A DNA stretch of 32,064 nt from JAWVZH01 sp033722295 (GTDB lineage Bacteria > Bacteroidota > Bacteroidia > Chitinophagales > Saprospiraceae), in assembly GCA_033722295.1 (NCBI GenBank), contig JAWVZH010000015.1:1-32064 (forward strand), read 5' to 3'. Under the pieces are notes generated by a model. It had not been told where the DNA came from. It worked only from the letters and a program-made list of their open reading frames with translations, and made no database searches. The first letter of the stretch is position 1, and every line of letters begins with the position of its first letter. The position numbers and the translations under genes were made by a program. This document shows, in pieces, positions 8,053 to 15,523 of this stretch.

Positions 8053-9195
8053 TCACTTCATCCGACTCGTCATCTTCTGCACCACCTTGAACTCACTCAG
8101 GAAGACCTTGGCAATCACTCTGAATGCTGTGTATCCCGGAATAGCCAGCACCATGCCGAGTATGCCCCCCAGCTTGGCGCCGATCAGGATAACGATAAAT
8201 ATCTCCAGGGGGTGCGCCTTGACACTGTTGGAAAAGATGAAGGGCTGAAGAAGGAAATTATCGATCATTTGCATGGCAGCAAAGACGGCGACGACTTTCA
8301 ATAACAGTGGAAGTGTTTGATTATAAAAGTCGAGGTCCAACCCAGAACTGATCGTCACCGCTACAGCGAAGGTCGCACCTATGATAGGACCTACGTACGG
8401 GATCACATTGATGACAGCAGCGAAAAAGGCGATCAACAGGGCGTACTCGACTCCAAGAATTGAAAGGCCAAGGAATACAAGTATGGTAATAATGCTGATC
8501 TGGATAACGATACCGCCGAAATATCTTGTGAGCAAGTAGCTCATTTCATCGATCGCATGTACGGTCTTGGCCTCATATTCTGTTGGAACTAATGCTTTCA
8601 TGGCATTGCTGAAGAGCCCCTTTTCCTTTAAGAAGAAAAAGGTGATGAAGAGGATTGAAAAGACACTTATCACCGCATTGCCTGCAAACCCGACAAGTGA
8701 ACCAAAGGCGTTCTTCAGCTCGTCCGCACCAAACCATTCGTTGAAAGATTCGGTGATCTGCCTCGCCGGTTCATTGATATCATCGATGAGACCCCAGCTG
8801 TATAAGGTTTGACTCAACCTGCGCAGCGGCTCTTCCAGGTTTTGAGCAAGAGCAGAATAATCGATAGTGCTCAGATTCCTTGCCTGTTCGACGATGAGTG
8901 GAACAAAAACAGAGAACAGCGTGACAACCGCCAGTATGAAAATGATAAGCGTCAAAAAGGCACTGAGGATCGATCCATACTTGAGATGGCGAAACCGGGC
9001 CTTTTCAAGGAAAAGGTCCATAAAGGGCGCGCCGATCATAGATATGACCCATGCGATCAATACATAGCTCACAATGTCACTGAAGAAGTGAATGAGGTAG
9101 CCTACGACGACAAGTGTGATGATGATCGCTATGAGTCTGCTGATTTTCACGGACTTGAAGTTAACCATTTTCTGAATCCCATCTACAGGTTGCAT
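8053..9195 (-). CDS. AI-2E family (PerM/UPF0118) membrane permease
   Basis: Polytopic inner-membrane protein of the AI-2E/PerM family. Membrane segments: two near the start (about 18-52), one at 65-90, then a soluble central region (about 95-165). The C-terminal half has FITFFFLKEKGLF, GLSILGVEYALLIAFFAAVINVIPYVGPIIGA and the family-typical end (LLQPFIFSNSVKAHPLEIFIVILIGAKLGGILGMVLAIPGYTAFRVI). The family name comes from an E. coli autoinducer-2 exporter, but most members have other or unknown substrates, so no quorum-sensing role is claimed. Length 380 aa is usual. ATG 9195 is used; ATG 9168 (MVNFKSVKISR) is an equally good start. It is divergent from the glycosyltransferase with 32 nt (or 59 nt) between starts, and ends in a strong terminator. 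Confidence 0.88.
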   Translation of the reverse strand: MQPVDGIQKMVNFKSVKISRLIAIIITLVVVGYLIHFFSDIVSYVLIAWVISMIGAPFMDLFLEKARFRHLKYGSILSAFLTLIIFILAVVTLFSVFVPLIVEQARNLSTIDYSALAQNLEEPLRRLSQTLYSWGLIDDINEPARQITESFNEWFGADELKNAFGSLVGFAGNAVISVFSILFITFFFLKEKGLFSNAMKALVPTEYEAKTVHAIDEMSYLLTRYFGGIVIQISIITILVFLGLSILGVEYALLIAFFAAVINVIPYVGPIIGATFAVAVTISSGLDLDFYNQTLPLLLKVVAVFAAMQMIDNFLLQPFIFSNSVKAHPLEIFIVILIGAKLGGILGMVLAIPGYTAFRVIAKVFLSEFKVVQKMTSRMK

Positions 9196-9227
9196 TTGAC
9201 TATCTTGGTCTTTGAAAGTATATATCC

Positions 9228-10139
9228 ATGTTGTCCATCATCATACCTGTATATAATGAGTTTGGTAATCTGCAGACACTATATGGCAGGTTGAACAGCA
9301 CCTTACCGGAACAGGTAGAGTTTATATTCGTCAATGATGGGAGTACTGACGACAGCTTGAACCTCATCAAGTCCCTGGCCCGCGATGACGACAGGGTCAG
9401 ATACATCAACTTTAGCCGGAACTTCGGGCATCAGTTAGCCGTAATGGCCGGACTTGATCACTGTAATGGAGAGGCCGCCGTGATCATAGATGCAGACCTT
9501 CAGGATCCTCCAGAGATCATCTCTGAAATGATCGAAAAATGGAGATCGGGCTATGAGGTCGTATATGCTCAACGCGTCAAGCGTAAAGGTGAGACATGGT
9601 GGAAACGATGGACAGCCAAATGGTTCTATCGCATACTCAAAAGGCTGACAGATATAGACATCCCCCTCGATACGGGAGATTTCAGGCTGATAGACCGAAA
9701 GATCATAGATCTTCTGAAAGAGATGCCCGAAAAGCATAAATTTCTCAGGGGACAGATCGCGTGGTTAGGTTTCAATCAGACAAAAATTACCTATGAGCGT
9801 GACGAAAGGGGATGGGGCGAGCCCGGATACTCCTTTGCCAAGTCTTTCCGACTTGCCATTGACGGGATCACGTCCTTTAGTGCGTTGCCCTTGAAATTGC
9901 TGACGCTGTTTGGATTCATTTGTGCGATCGTCGCATTTCTCGTTATGGTGTATGCACTTTATTCGAAATATGCATGGGAAGATACTGTTCCGGGGTGGGC
10001 CTCCCTAATGACAAGTGTCCTGTTCCTGGGAGGCGTTCAGATGATCGGTCTGGGTATTGTAGGTGAATACCTAAGCCGGGTTCATGACAATGTCAGGCGG
10101 CGTCCGGACTATGTGATACGTGAAAAGAATTTTGATTGA
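9228..10139 (+). CDS. GT2 family glycosyltransferase, GtrB/DPMS-like
   Basis: Transfers a sugar from a nucleotide donor, most likely to a polyprenyl-phosphate carrier at the inner membrane. The GT-A domain opens at residue 1 (MLSIIIPVYNEFGNL), followed by FIFVNDGSTDDSL and the metal-binding IIDADLQDPPE typical of dolichol-phosphate-mannose-synthase-like enzymes. DTGDFRLIDRK and the RGWGEPGYS stretch fit GtrB-type members. Two C-terminal TM helices follow (about 220-245 and 255-275), then GEYLSRVHDNVRRRPDYVI, the usual tail. Length 303 aa is normal. It is a single gene: divergent from the permease and convergent with the MFS gene (6 nt between stops). The donor and acceptor cannot be told from sequence. 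Confidence 0.92.
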   Translation: MLSIIIPVYNEFGNLQTLYGRLNSTLPEQVEFIFVNDGSTDDSLNLIKSLARDDDRVRYINFSRNFGHQLAVMAGLDHCNGEAAVIIDADLQDPPEIISEMIEKWRSGYEVVYAQRVKRKGETWWKRWTAKWFYRILKRLTDIDIPLDTGDFRLIDRKIIDLLKEMPEKHKFLRGQIAWLGFNQTKITYERDERGWGEPGYSFAKSFRLAIDGITSFSALPLKLLTLFGFICAIVAFLVMVYALYSKYAWEDTVPGWASLMTSVLFLGGVQMIGLGIVGEYLSRVHDNVRRRPDYVIREKNFD

Positions 10140-10145
10140 CGAAGG

Positions 10146-11420
10146 CTATTCTCCATTATGATCTATGATAATACGCTTTCTGTATAAAAGCAGGACAATT
10201 ATAGCACACACCAGGAACAAAGACAGGATCAAAAAAGCATAGATGATGTTTCGTCCCTGTTGAAAGAACGGTAGACTGAAGCATGCCAAAAAGACGATTC
10301 TGAACAATATATTTCCCATATTGAAAACACTGTTCACCCTGCCATAAACTTCATTTGGAACCCGGCTGAAAAGATAGGTCACCCTCTGTATTCGTATCCC
10401 GCTGTTGCATAATCCCAGAACGAAGCCCAGCACATAGAATAGCACAAAGGACTGGGTGAGAAAGAGGATCATAAATAAAGCCATCACCGCGGTAGTCATC
10501 AAAATGATGGAATCAGTCAGATGAATTCTTCTGAAGATGTATTGTACTGTAAATCCTGCGAGAAAGGCTCCCATCGAATAGGTCATCTCTCCAGCCGCAT
10601 AAACATTGGCACCGGCTTCAAGGTGTTCAGAAACATAAGGGGCTAGCAAATAGAAACGCTCTATCAGAACCGAGACGAAAACAGCATATGATGCCAGACC
10701 AAAAATGGTGATATAGGGATGACTGGCCAGAAAGTTGAGTCCTGTCCGGATCCTTGACCTCAGGGTGCCAAAGTTCGATTCCCTGTTGCCGGATGGGCGA
10801 TATTTGATCATTGTAAGGATGATCAATCCCAGAAAATAGGTAATACCATCAACAATGAATATCTCATGTATGTCCCACGCTTCGATCTCTGGCAGATTTT
10901 CGATCATGTATCCGAACAGTTCGACGCCACCTCCTGTAGTCCCCGAAAGCAGTATGGCAGCGATAGCGCCAGCCGAGATCATGGCTGTTTGCCCCTGGAT
11001 CTCTATGACCGACGCAATGCGACCGTAATATTTCAATTCTGTCATCTCCTGAACCAGAGCATAGAGCGTTGGGAAATGGATATTATAGTTGAGAAAGGTC
11101 AGGACGAATACTGAGGCTACCACAAGCCACGGTAGCCCATCCAGTTTTATTCCGAGCAACCCCACAGATAAAATAATGGCGCCGAGGATACCCATGACCA
11201 CCATGAGAATTTTTCTTCGTTCGAACCGATCTGTCAATAATCCCGAATATGGCACCCAGAAAAAGGCCATTACGTTGGTAAGCACGTAGATCCATCCAAA
11301 TTGTGCCATCCCATCTATACTGGTAAAATACCAGGGAATAGCGATCATGCTCATCCCCTGGCTCACCGCGGAAATGAAATTGGCCAGTAGCAAGAGCAGT
11401 ATGGAATGCCTGTTCTTCAA
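10146..11420 (-). CDS. MFS transporter
   Basis: Twelve-TM major facilitator, inner membrane. The first loop has the MFS motif between TM2 and TM3 (PYSGLLTDRFERRKIL), and TM segments are spread over the 424 aa with a central cytoplasmic loop (about 205-225, KYRPSGNRESN). The pattern resembles MFS_3/enterobactin-exporter-like drug or siderophore exporters, but the substrate is unknown. The start is a TTG at 11420 (reading LKNRHSILLLLL): there is no ATG between the upstream in-frame stop (TAA, 11438-11436) and TM1, and the next Met (M23) would remove most of TM1. It is the last gene of a minus-strand run after the DUF4286 gene (49 nt gap). Confidence 0.88.
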   Translation of the reverse strand: MKNRHSILLLLLANFISAVSQGMSMIAIPWYFTSIDGMAQFGWIYVLTNVMAFFWVPYSGLLTDRFERRKILMVVMGILGAIILSVGLLGIKLDGLPWLVVASVFVLTFLNYNIHFPTLYALVQEMTELKYYGRIASVIEIQGQTAMISAGAIAAILLSGTTGGGVELFGYMIENLPEIEAWDIHEIFIVDGITYFLGLIILTMIKYRPSGNRESNFGTLRSRIRTGLNFLASHPYITIFGLASYAVFVSVLIERFYLLAPYVSEHLEAGANVYAAGEMTYSMGAFLAGFTVQYIFRRIHLTDSIILMTTAVMALFMILFLTQSFVLFYVLGFVLGLCNSGIRIQRVTYLFSRVPNEVYGRVNSVFNMGNILFRIVFLACFSLPFFQQGRNIIYAFLILSLFLVCAIIVLLLYRKRIIIDHNGE

Positions 11421-11469
11421 CGAGGGGTATTCGATTATTTAGTTGAGGAGGTCTTAATGTGAGACTAAC

Positions 11470-11778
11470 TCAGAACTCTTCCATTTGTTCCATCAAAGTC
11501 CGAAAAGCTACATACTTTCCTTCGTAGCGTTCCGTATGCTCAGACTGTAACCTTGAAGCGTGTTCATTTTGATATTTTTCCAGATCTGTCATAGACCGAC
11601 ATCGATACTGGATAGAGTAGGTGATCCCGTCATCTTCATCGATCAGTAATCTCCTCAATTGGGCATCTGTAAAACAATTTGTGGCTATGACATCGGGAAT
11701 ATGTACCCTCTTCATCCAGGTTTCCCAGTCTTCACGGATGGCGGGCTCTATTTTAACTGTGACATTATAGATGATCAT
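11470..11778 (-). CDS. DUF4286 family protein
   Basis: Small (102 aa) cytoplasmic alpha/beta protein of a Bacteroidota-typical family of unknown function. It opens MIIYNVTVKIEPAIREDWETWMK and has TNCFTDAQLRRLL and the aromatic ITYSIQYRCRSMTDLEKYQ, all typical of DUF4286; the fold resembles a ferredoxin-like/antibiotic-biosynthesis-monooxygenase type domain, but no catalytic residues are evident. It starts 12 nt after the stop of the TPR gene, so the two are surely co-transcribed. Confidence 0.85.
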   Translation of the reverse strand: MIIYNVTVKIEPAIREDWETWMKRVHIPDVIATNCFTDAQLRRLLIDEDDGITYSIQYRCRSMTDLEKYQNEHASRLQSEHTERYEGKYVAFRTLMEQMEEF

Positions 11779-11790
11779 TCAGCAACTTAA

Positions 11791-13605
11791 TTATTGTACT
11801 ACGTCTCCACGTAATTTTCTGAAACGCTTTCGGGCTTCCACGGCCAATATACTGCCGGAGTAATCGATGAATAATTTCTCATATAGCTCCATGGCTTTGT
11901 CGTCCTTATCGAGATATTCATCATAGATGATCGCAAGGTTGAAAATGGCATTGTCGGCACGGATCTCATCCGGATACTGCTCGAATATATTCTGATACAT
12001 CATTATGGCCTTATCCCATTCTTTTCGTTTTTCGAAAACACCGGCTTTCAGATACCAGATATCGTCCTCCAGTTGATGGCCTGGAAATCTCATTGGAATG
12101 CTGTCGAGGGTCCTGAAGGCTTCGTCATATTTATTCTGAAAGGCTTGCAGTTCTGCTTTGGAATAGAGTTGAAGTGGAACGGCCGTGGTATCGAGGCCAA
12201 GATTGTCCATTATAAAAACAGACTGATCTATGGCATCATTGGAAATCAGCCTTGAGGTAGCAGATTTGAGGATGTCGAACTGAGCCTGAGCCCACTCAAA
12301 ATCCCCATTGAAGTATGAAAGCCTTGCGTTCTTATATCTGGCGATCTCTCCGAGATAATCTTCCCGAAATTCCTTGTCGACCTGACTGTACAATAAAGTG
12401 GCTTCCCAGATCTCACCCTTGATGAGATAGTAGTCCCCAAGATCCAGTTTGGCATTGTTGAGAACGAAACGATTGACTGTTGGCAGATCGATAATATCAT
12501 TGAGCAGTTCAATCGCCCGATCAACATCATTCATATAAAGTGCTTCCAATTCCGCCCAGTCGGCAAGAACATCTGCCGATCGTGCATTTTTCCCTACATC
12601 GCGAATGAAATCAGAATAGGCTTTCTGTAGTTGCGCCAAATCGGCAGTAGTTGCCCTCTTGTTGTACATGACCTTTCTCCTGAGAACGGACAACTTCTCT
12701 TTTCTGGCATCGAGGTAGTATGGTGACGCCGGTCCAATATCGGTGATGAGATAATCGAATGCAGCGAGGGCAGCATCATAATCACGTGCATTGGCGGCCA
12801 CAGTAGCCAGATTGTAAACGCGGATTCCCTGACCTCCGGAGCGCTTGTCGATAGCTTTGGCCTGACGAAGGGCATTGCTATAATCCTTTTGCTGGATGAA
12901 CACCCACTCGAGTAATTCCAGAAACTTCAGCTCATCGGGATACTCCTGGATACTCATATAAAGTTGAGCCTGCAACTCACCGTACTCATCCTTTTCCAGG
13001 TAGCGGGACAAAAGTTTCTGAGCGGTATTGATGTCGATCCTTTCGGTATGGAGACTGGCGAGATAATACTCTACCATCTTGGATTGATCGCCAATCCGTC
13101 GATACAGGTCTGCCATCTGATAAGCGAAAAGACGGTTGGAATTGGTGATGTCCTCACCACGCTCATACGTGCTAATGGCTAATTCAAGCTTATTAAGTCG
13201 AGAGAAAGCAGTGGCCAGGCGATTGACCATGATCTGATCATCGTAAAGTTTGTCAATAGCCTTCTCGTATTGTTTTTGAGCCTTTTCTACCTTGCCCTGT
13301 TTTTCATAAACATTTCCCAGGTGAACATAATTTCTCAGATCCTGTGGCCTTCTTTTTATCTGTTGGCGAACGAGATCCTCAGCTTCTTCGAAGTCATCCA
13401 TGGCGAGGAGACACTCGAGGTATCTGGAAAAATAATGGTCTGATGTGCCCCCTCTGTTCTCCATCAGTTTTTGATAAAGGACAGCAGCCTTTTCATACTC
13501 ACCATCTCTAAAATACTGGTTGGCGAGGTTATGGCTCTGACCCATTAGAGCGCCACACACCAAAAGGGTTATGATCAAACTTGATAGTTTCTTTGTCATA
13601 GTCAT
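11791..13605 (-). CDS. Secreted/periplasmic tetratricopeptide repeat protein
   Basis: Scaffold-type protein, probably periplasmic or outer-membrane associated. Signal peptide at the N-terminus (MTKKLSSLIITLLVCGALMGQSHN, cleavage around GQ). TPR units run through the whole protein, e.g. ANQYFRDGEYEKAAVLYQKLM, VHLGNVYEKQGKVEKAQKQYEKAI, and at the C-terminus KAGVFEKRKEWDKAIMMYQNIFEQYP and LYEKLFIDYSGSILAVEARKRFRKL. The end of the protein has the spacing of Tol-Pal/YbgF-like and BamD-like repeats. The frame extends to a TTG at 13617, but ATG 13605 (or 13599) fits the signal peptide better; 604 aa. It is separated from tonB by a strong terminator, so it heads its own transcript with DUF4286 and possibly the MFS gene. 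Partner unknown. Confidence 0.87.
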   Translation of the reverse strand: MTMTKKLSSLIITLLVCGALMGQSHNLANQYFRDGEYEKAAVLYQKLMENRGGTSDHYFSRYLECLLAMDDFEEAEDLVRQQIKRRPQDLRNYVHLGNVYEKQGKVEKAQKQYEKAIDKLYDDQIMVNRLATAFSRLNKLELAISTYERGEDITNSNRLFAYQMADLYRRIGDQSKMVEYYLASLHTERIDINTAQKLLSRYLEKDEYGELQAQLYMSIQEYPDELKFLELLEWVFIQQKDYSNALRQAKAIDKRSGGQGIRVYNLATVAANARDYDAALAAFDYLITDIGPASPYYLDARKEKLSVLRRKVMYNKRATTADLAQLQKAYSDFIRDVGKNARSADVLADWAELEALYMNDVDRAIELLNDIIDLPTVNRFVLNNAKLDLGDYYLIKGEIWEATLLYSQVDKEFREDYLGEIARYKNARLSYFNGDFEWAQAQFDILKSATSRLISNDAIDQSVFIMDNLGLDTTAVPLQLYSKAELQAFQNKYDEAFRTLDSIPMRFPGHQLEDDIWYLKAGVFEKRKEWDKAIMMYQNIFEQYPDEIRADNAIFNLAIIYDEYLDKDDKAMELYEKLFIDYSGSILAVEARKRFRKLRGDVVQ

Positions 13606-13658
13606 CACGCTTTTCAAACGCCTCGGGTCTTGTTAAAGTTGTATCCTTCCCTTTGCAA

Positions 13659-13692
13659 AAATAGCCATCCTGAAAACCCAGGATGGCTATTT
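13659..13692 (-). terminator. Intrinsic terminator after tonB
   Basis: Perfect 14-bp stem: 13659-13672 pairs with 13679-13692 (core TAGCCATCCTG / CAGGATGGCTA) around a 6-nt loop. On the minus strand it runs into TTTTT. It sits 27 nt beyond the tonB stop and insulates the TPR gene from the citrate synthase-to-tonB run. The stem is nearly symmetrical, but no plus-strand gene ends here. Confidence 0.9.
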
Positions 13693-13718
13693 ATAGGAAG
13701 CATTATAGCTTTTTATAC

Positions 13719-14630
13719 CTATTGAAGCTGAAACTTCACAGGCAAAGTAAACTGTACTCTCACGGGTCGGCCCCTTTGCTTTCCGGGTGTCCATCTTTTG
13801 CCTTCTGAGTTCATCAAATTGACAACTCTTTTGGCTTCTTCCCCACATCCGGCGCCTATGTCCCTAACGACATTAACGTCCGTAACCTTTCCGTTCTTTT
13901 CAACAACGAACTGTACAACCACGGTCCCTTCTACTCCATTTTCTCTCGCTATCGCTGGATACTTTATGTTGGCATAGATGAACTCCAGCAGTTTCTGTTG
14001 GGCGCACTGATCCTTTTCAGCCTTGGACCCTTTGTTTTCACAGCCCGGGAAACGAGGCATTTGTTCCACTATTCTGAATATTTCCTCCGGTTCCTCTTTG
14101 GGTGGAGGAGGTGGAGGAGGTGGAGGCGTTTCTTCTATAGGTTCCGGTTCAAGAATAGTTTCCTCTTCGATATCCTGATCCAGGAATTCTGGTTCTTCCT
14201 CTATCATTTCTTCATCCGGCACCTCTTCGATGACGGGAGGCGGAGGCGGAGGAGGTGGAGGAGGTGGTTCTGCCGTTCTTGGCGGCTCAATTTCTATCTC
14301 TTCTTCGAGAAACAAAGCATCTTCCGGGATAAAGATCTCGTCGTCGTAACTCGTCCAGTTGAATGCCAGCAAAATAAGGCCCAGGGAAAGCAACAGGCCG
14401 ATTTGCCAAAATGAACCACTCATATTGAGGATATCCACATCGGGATATTTATTTCTCGCTTTGAGAGGAGAAGACCACTCTTTTTCCTTATATCTCTCTG
14501 TTAGCGTTCCATCATTCTTATTGGAAAGATAACGTCTGTAAAGGATTATGAGCGCTGCAATGACCACTACGATCCCGCCAACGATCAGAACGAGTGGCAA
14601 CCCGGGAATGGCTATTTCAAATAGTACCAT
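13719..14630 (-). CDS. TonB family energy transducer with extra N-terminal TM segment
   Basis: Couples the proton motive force to outer-membrane receptors. The C-terminal TonB domain (about 205-303) is complete: LLEFIYANIKYPAIARENGVEGTVVVQFVVEKNGKVTDV and a final VRVQFTLPVKFQLQ; the linker EEIFRIVEQMPRFPGCE is typical of Bacteroidota TonBs. Two proline runs of 11 and 9 residues, each flanked by acidic stretches, span the periplasm. Usually such proteins have one TM segment near the start; here the standard one (about 74-92, SGSFWQIGLLLSLGLILLAFNW) is preceded by a 55-residue extension with another TM (about 11-35) and a basic loop. A two-TM topology still puts the TonB domain in the periplasm. 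It follows the VanZ gene by 10 nt. Which ExbB/ExbD it uses is not visible. Confidence 0.92.
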   Translation of the reverse strand: MVLFEIAIPGLPLVLIVGGIVVVIAALIILYRRYLSNKNDGTLTERYKEKEWSSPLKARNKYPDVDILNMSGSFWQIGLLLSLGLILLAFNWTSYDDEIFIPEDALFLEEEIEIEPPRTAEPPPPPPPPPPPVIEEVPDEEMIEEEPEFLDQDIEEETILEPEPIEETPPPPPPPPPKEEPEEIFRIVEQMPRFPGCENKGSKAEKDQCAQQKLLEFIYANIKYPAIARENGVEGTVVVQFVVEKNGKVTDVNVVRDIGAGCGEEAKRVVNLMNSEGKRWTPGKQRGRPVRVQFTLPVKFQLQ

Positions 14631-14640
14631 AACTTAACAT

Positions 14641-15021
14641 TTATTTGTTCAACAGGCCCGTGATACCAAGGGCGATCAACAGGCCGATAATATTAGCAAT
14701 TAAATCTAACACATCAAAATGGCGTCCGAGATACATATAGCTTTGCAATAACTCGAGGATCACCCCGTACATCGCTGCTCCGGCCGCAAATAACGGATAA
14801 TACTTCCTTTTATCATCCTGAGCTGATCTGGATTGATAGTGAAGAACATAAAACACACCGTAGAAGATGGCGTGTCCGACCTTATCAAGTCCGATCAGGT
14901 GAGACCAGCTGAACGACGCGAAGTTGTCAGAGGGCAGAAGTGAAAGTACAGCTATCAGAACAAACCAAATATACCCGGCGACTGCCCATACTCTTGCTAA
15001 TATGATGTGTTTTTCAGACAC
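14641..15021 (-). CDS. VanZ-like family membrane protein
   Basis: Small (126 aa) four-TM protein of the VanZ-like family. Membrane segments: about 9-27, 48-63, 75-93 and 103-122. The conserved features are LSLLPSDNF after TM1, the charged GLDKVGHAIFYGVFYVLH, and the ELLQSYMYLGRHFDVLDLIANIIG stretch, where an acidic residue and a GR..D motif recur across the family. The start is GTG at 15021; an in-frame stop lies 15 nt upstream and no ATG fits. Despite the name, there is no teicoplanin-resistance context. It is tightly linked to tonB and follows gcvH, a gene order I know as common in Bacteroidota, but no joint function has been established. Confidence 0.85.
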   Translation of the reverse strand: MSEKHIILARVWAVAGYIWFVLIAVLSLLPSDNFASFSWSHLIGLDKVGHAIFYGVFYVLHYQSRSAQDDKRKYYPLFAAGAAMYGVILELLQSYMYLGRHFDVLDLIANIIGLLIALGITGLLNK

Positions 15022-15123
15022 CGATGCGTTTCGTCATCCTGGTCATATCAATGGTAATTGCTTTCAACACCATTTAATGATAAGATGCAAGTCAGGCTAG
15101 TTTTGGTGTTTGAGGTTTGTGGA

Positions 15124-15513
15124 TCATCCGGTAAATCCCTTATAAGCCTCGGCGTCCATAAGTTCGTCCAGCTCTGAAGAATCCGTCAATTCGATCTTGA
15201 CTATCCACCCTTCGCCGTAAGGATCTGAGTTGAGCAATGTGGGATCATCGCCCTCATTTTCATCAATTTGGGAATTGAATTCAACCACCTTGCCACTCAC
15301 AGGCATAAAAAGATCAGAGGTAGTCTTAACGGCTTCAACTGTGCCGAATACCTCATCTTTCTCGATCGTTTCGCCTACGGTTTCCACTTCCACGTACACT
15401 ATTTCTCCCAATTCGCCCTGAGCAAAATCCGTTATGCCTACATAGGCTGTATTACCATCAACACGTATCCATTCGTGTTCTTTACTGTATTTTAATCCGC
15501 TGGGAACTTCCAT
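15124..15513 (-). CDS. gcvH: Glycine cleavage system H protein
   Basis: Lipoylated carrier of the glycine cleavage complex. Complete 129-aa protein. Typical start LKYSKEHEWIRVDGNTAYVGITDFAQGELGEIVYVE, then GTVEAVKTTSDLFMPVSG, where K63 is the lipoyl-lysine, and the C-terminal DPYGEGWIVKIEL. ATG 15513 is 10 nt after the citrate synthase stop, so the two are one transcript. The other glycine-cleavage genes (gcvT, gcvP) are not in this window; the H protein may also serve lipoate delivery, as is known in some bacteria. Confidence 0.97.
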   Translation of the reverse strand: MEVPSGLKYSKEHEWIRVDGNTAYVGITDFAQGELGEIVYVEVETVGETIEKDEVFGTVEAVKTTSDLFMPVSGKVVEFNSQIDENEGDDPTLLNSDPYGEGWIVKIELTDSSELDELMDAEAYKGFTG

Positions 15514-15523
15514 TTGTTTTCAA

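Noticed and set aside
8053..9195. Quorum-sensing (AI-2) exporter
   Set aside because: The AI-2E family name does not define substrate; no luxS or lsr genes are in the window.
14100..14275. GGAGGTGGAGG-like short tandem repeats
   Set aside because: They are the codons of the 11- and 9-residue proline runs of TonB, a normal periplasm-spanning linker, not a separate repeat element.
13998..14414. 138-aa plus-strand ORF rich in Arg and Trp
   Set aside because: Antisense of the tonB proline runs; CCN codons read in reverse give the Trp/Arg repeats.
14641..15021. Glycopeptide (teicoplanin) resistance gene
   Set aside because: VanZ-like proteins are widespread; there are no van genes and the context is gcvH and tonB.
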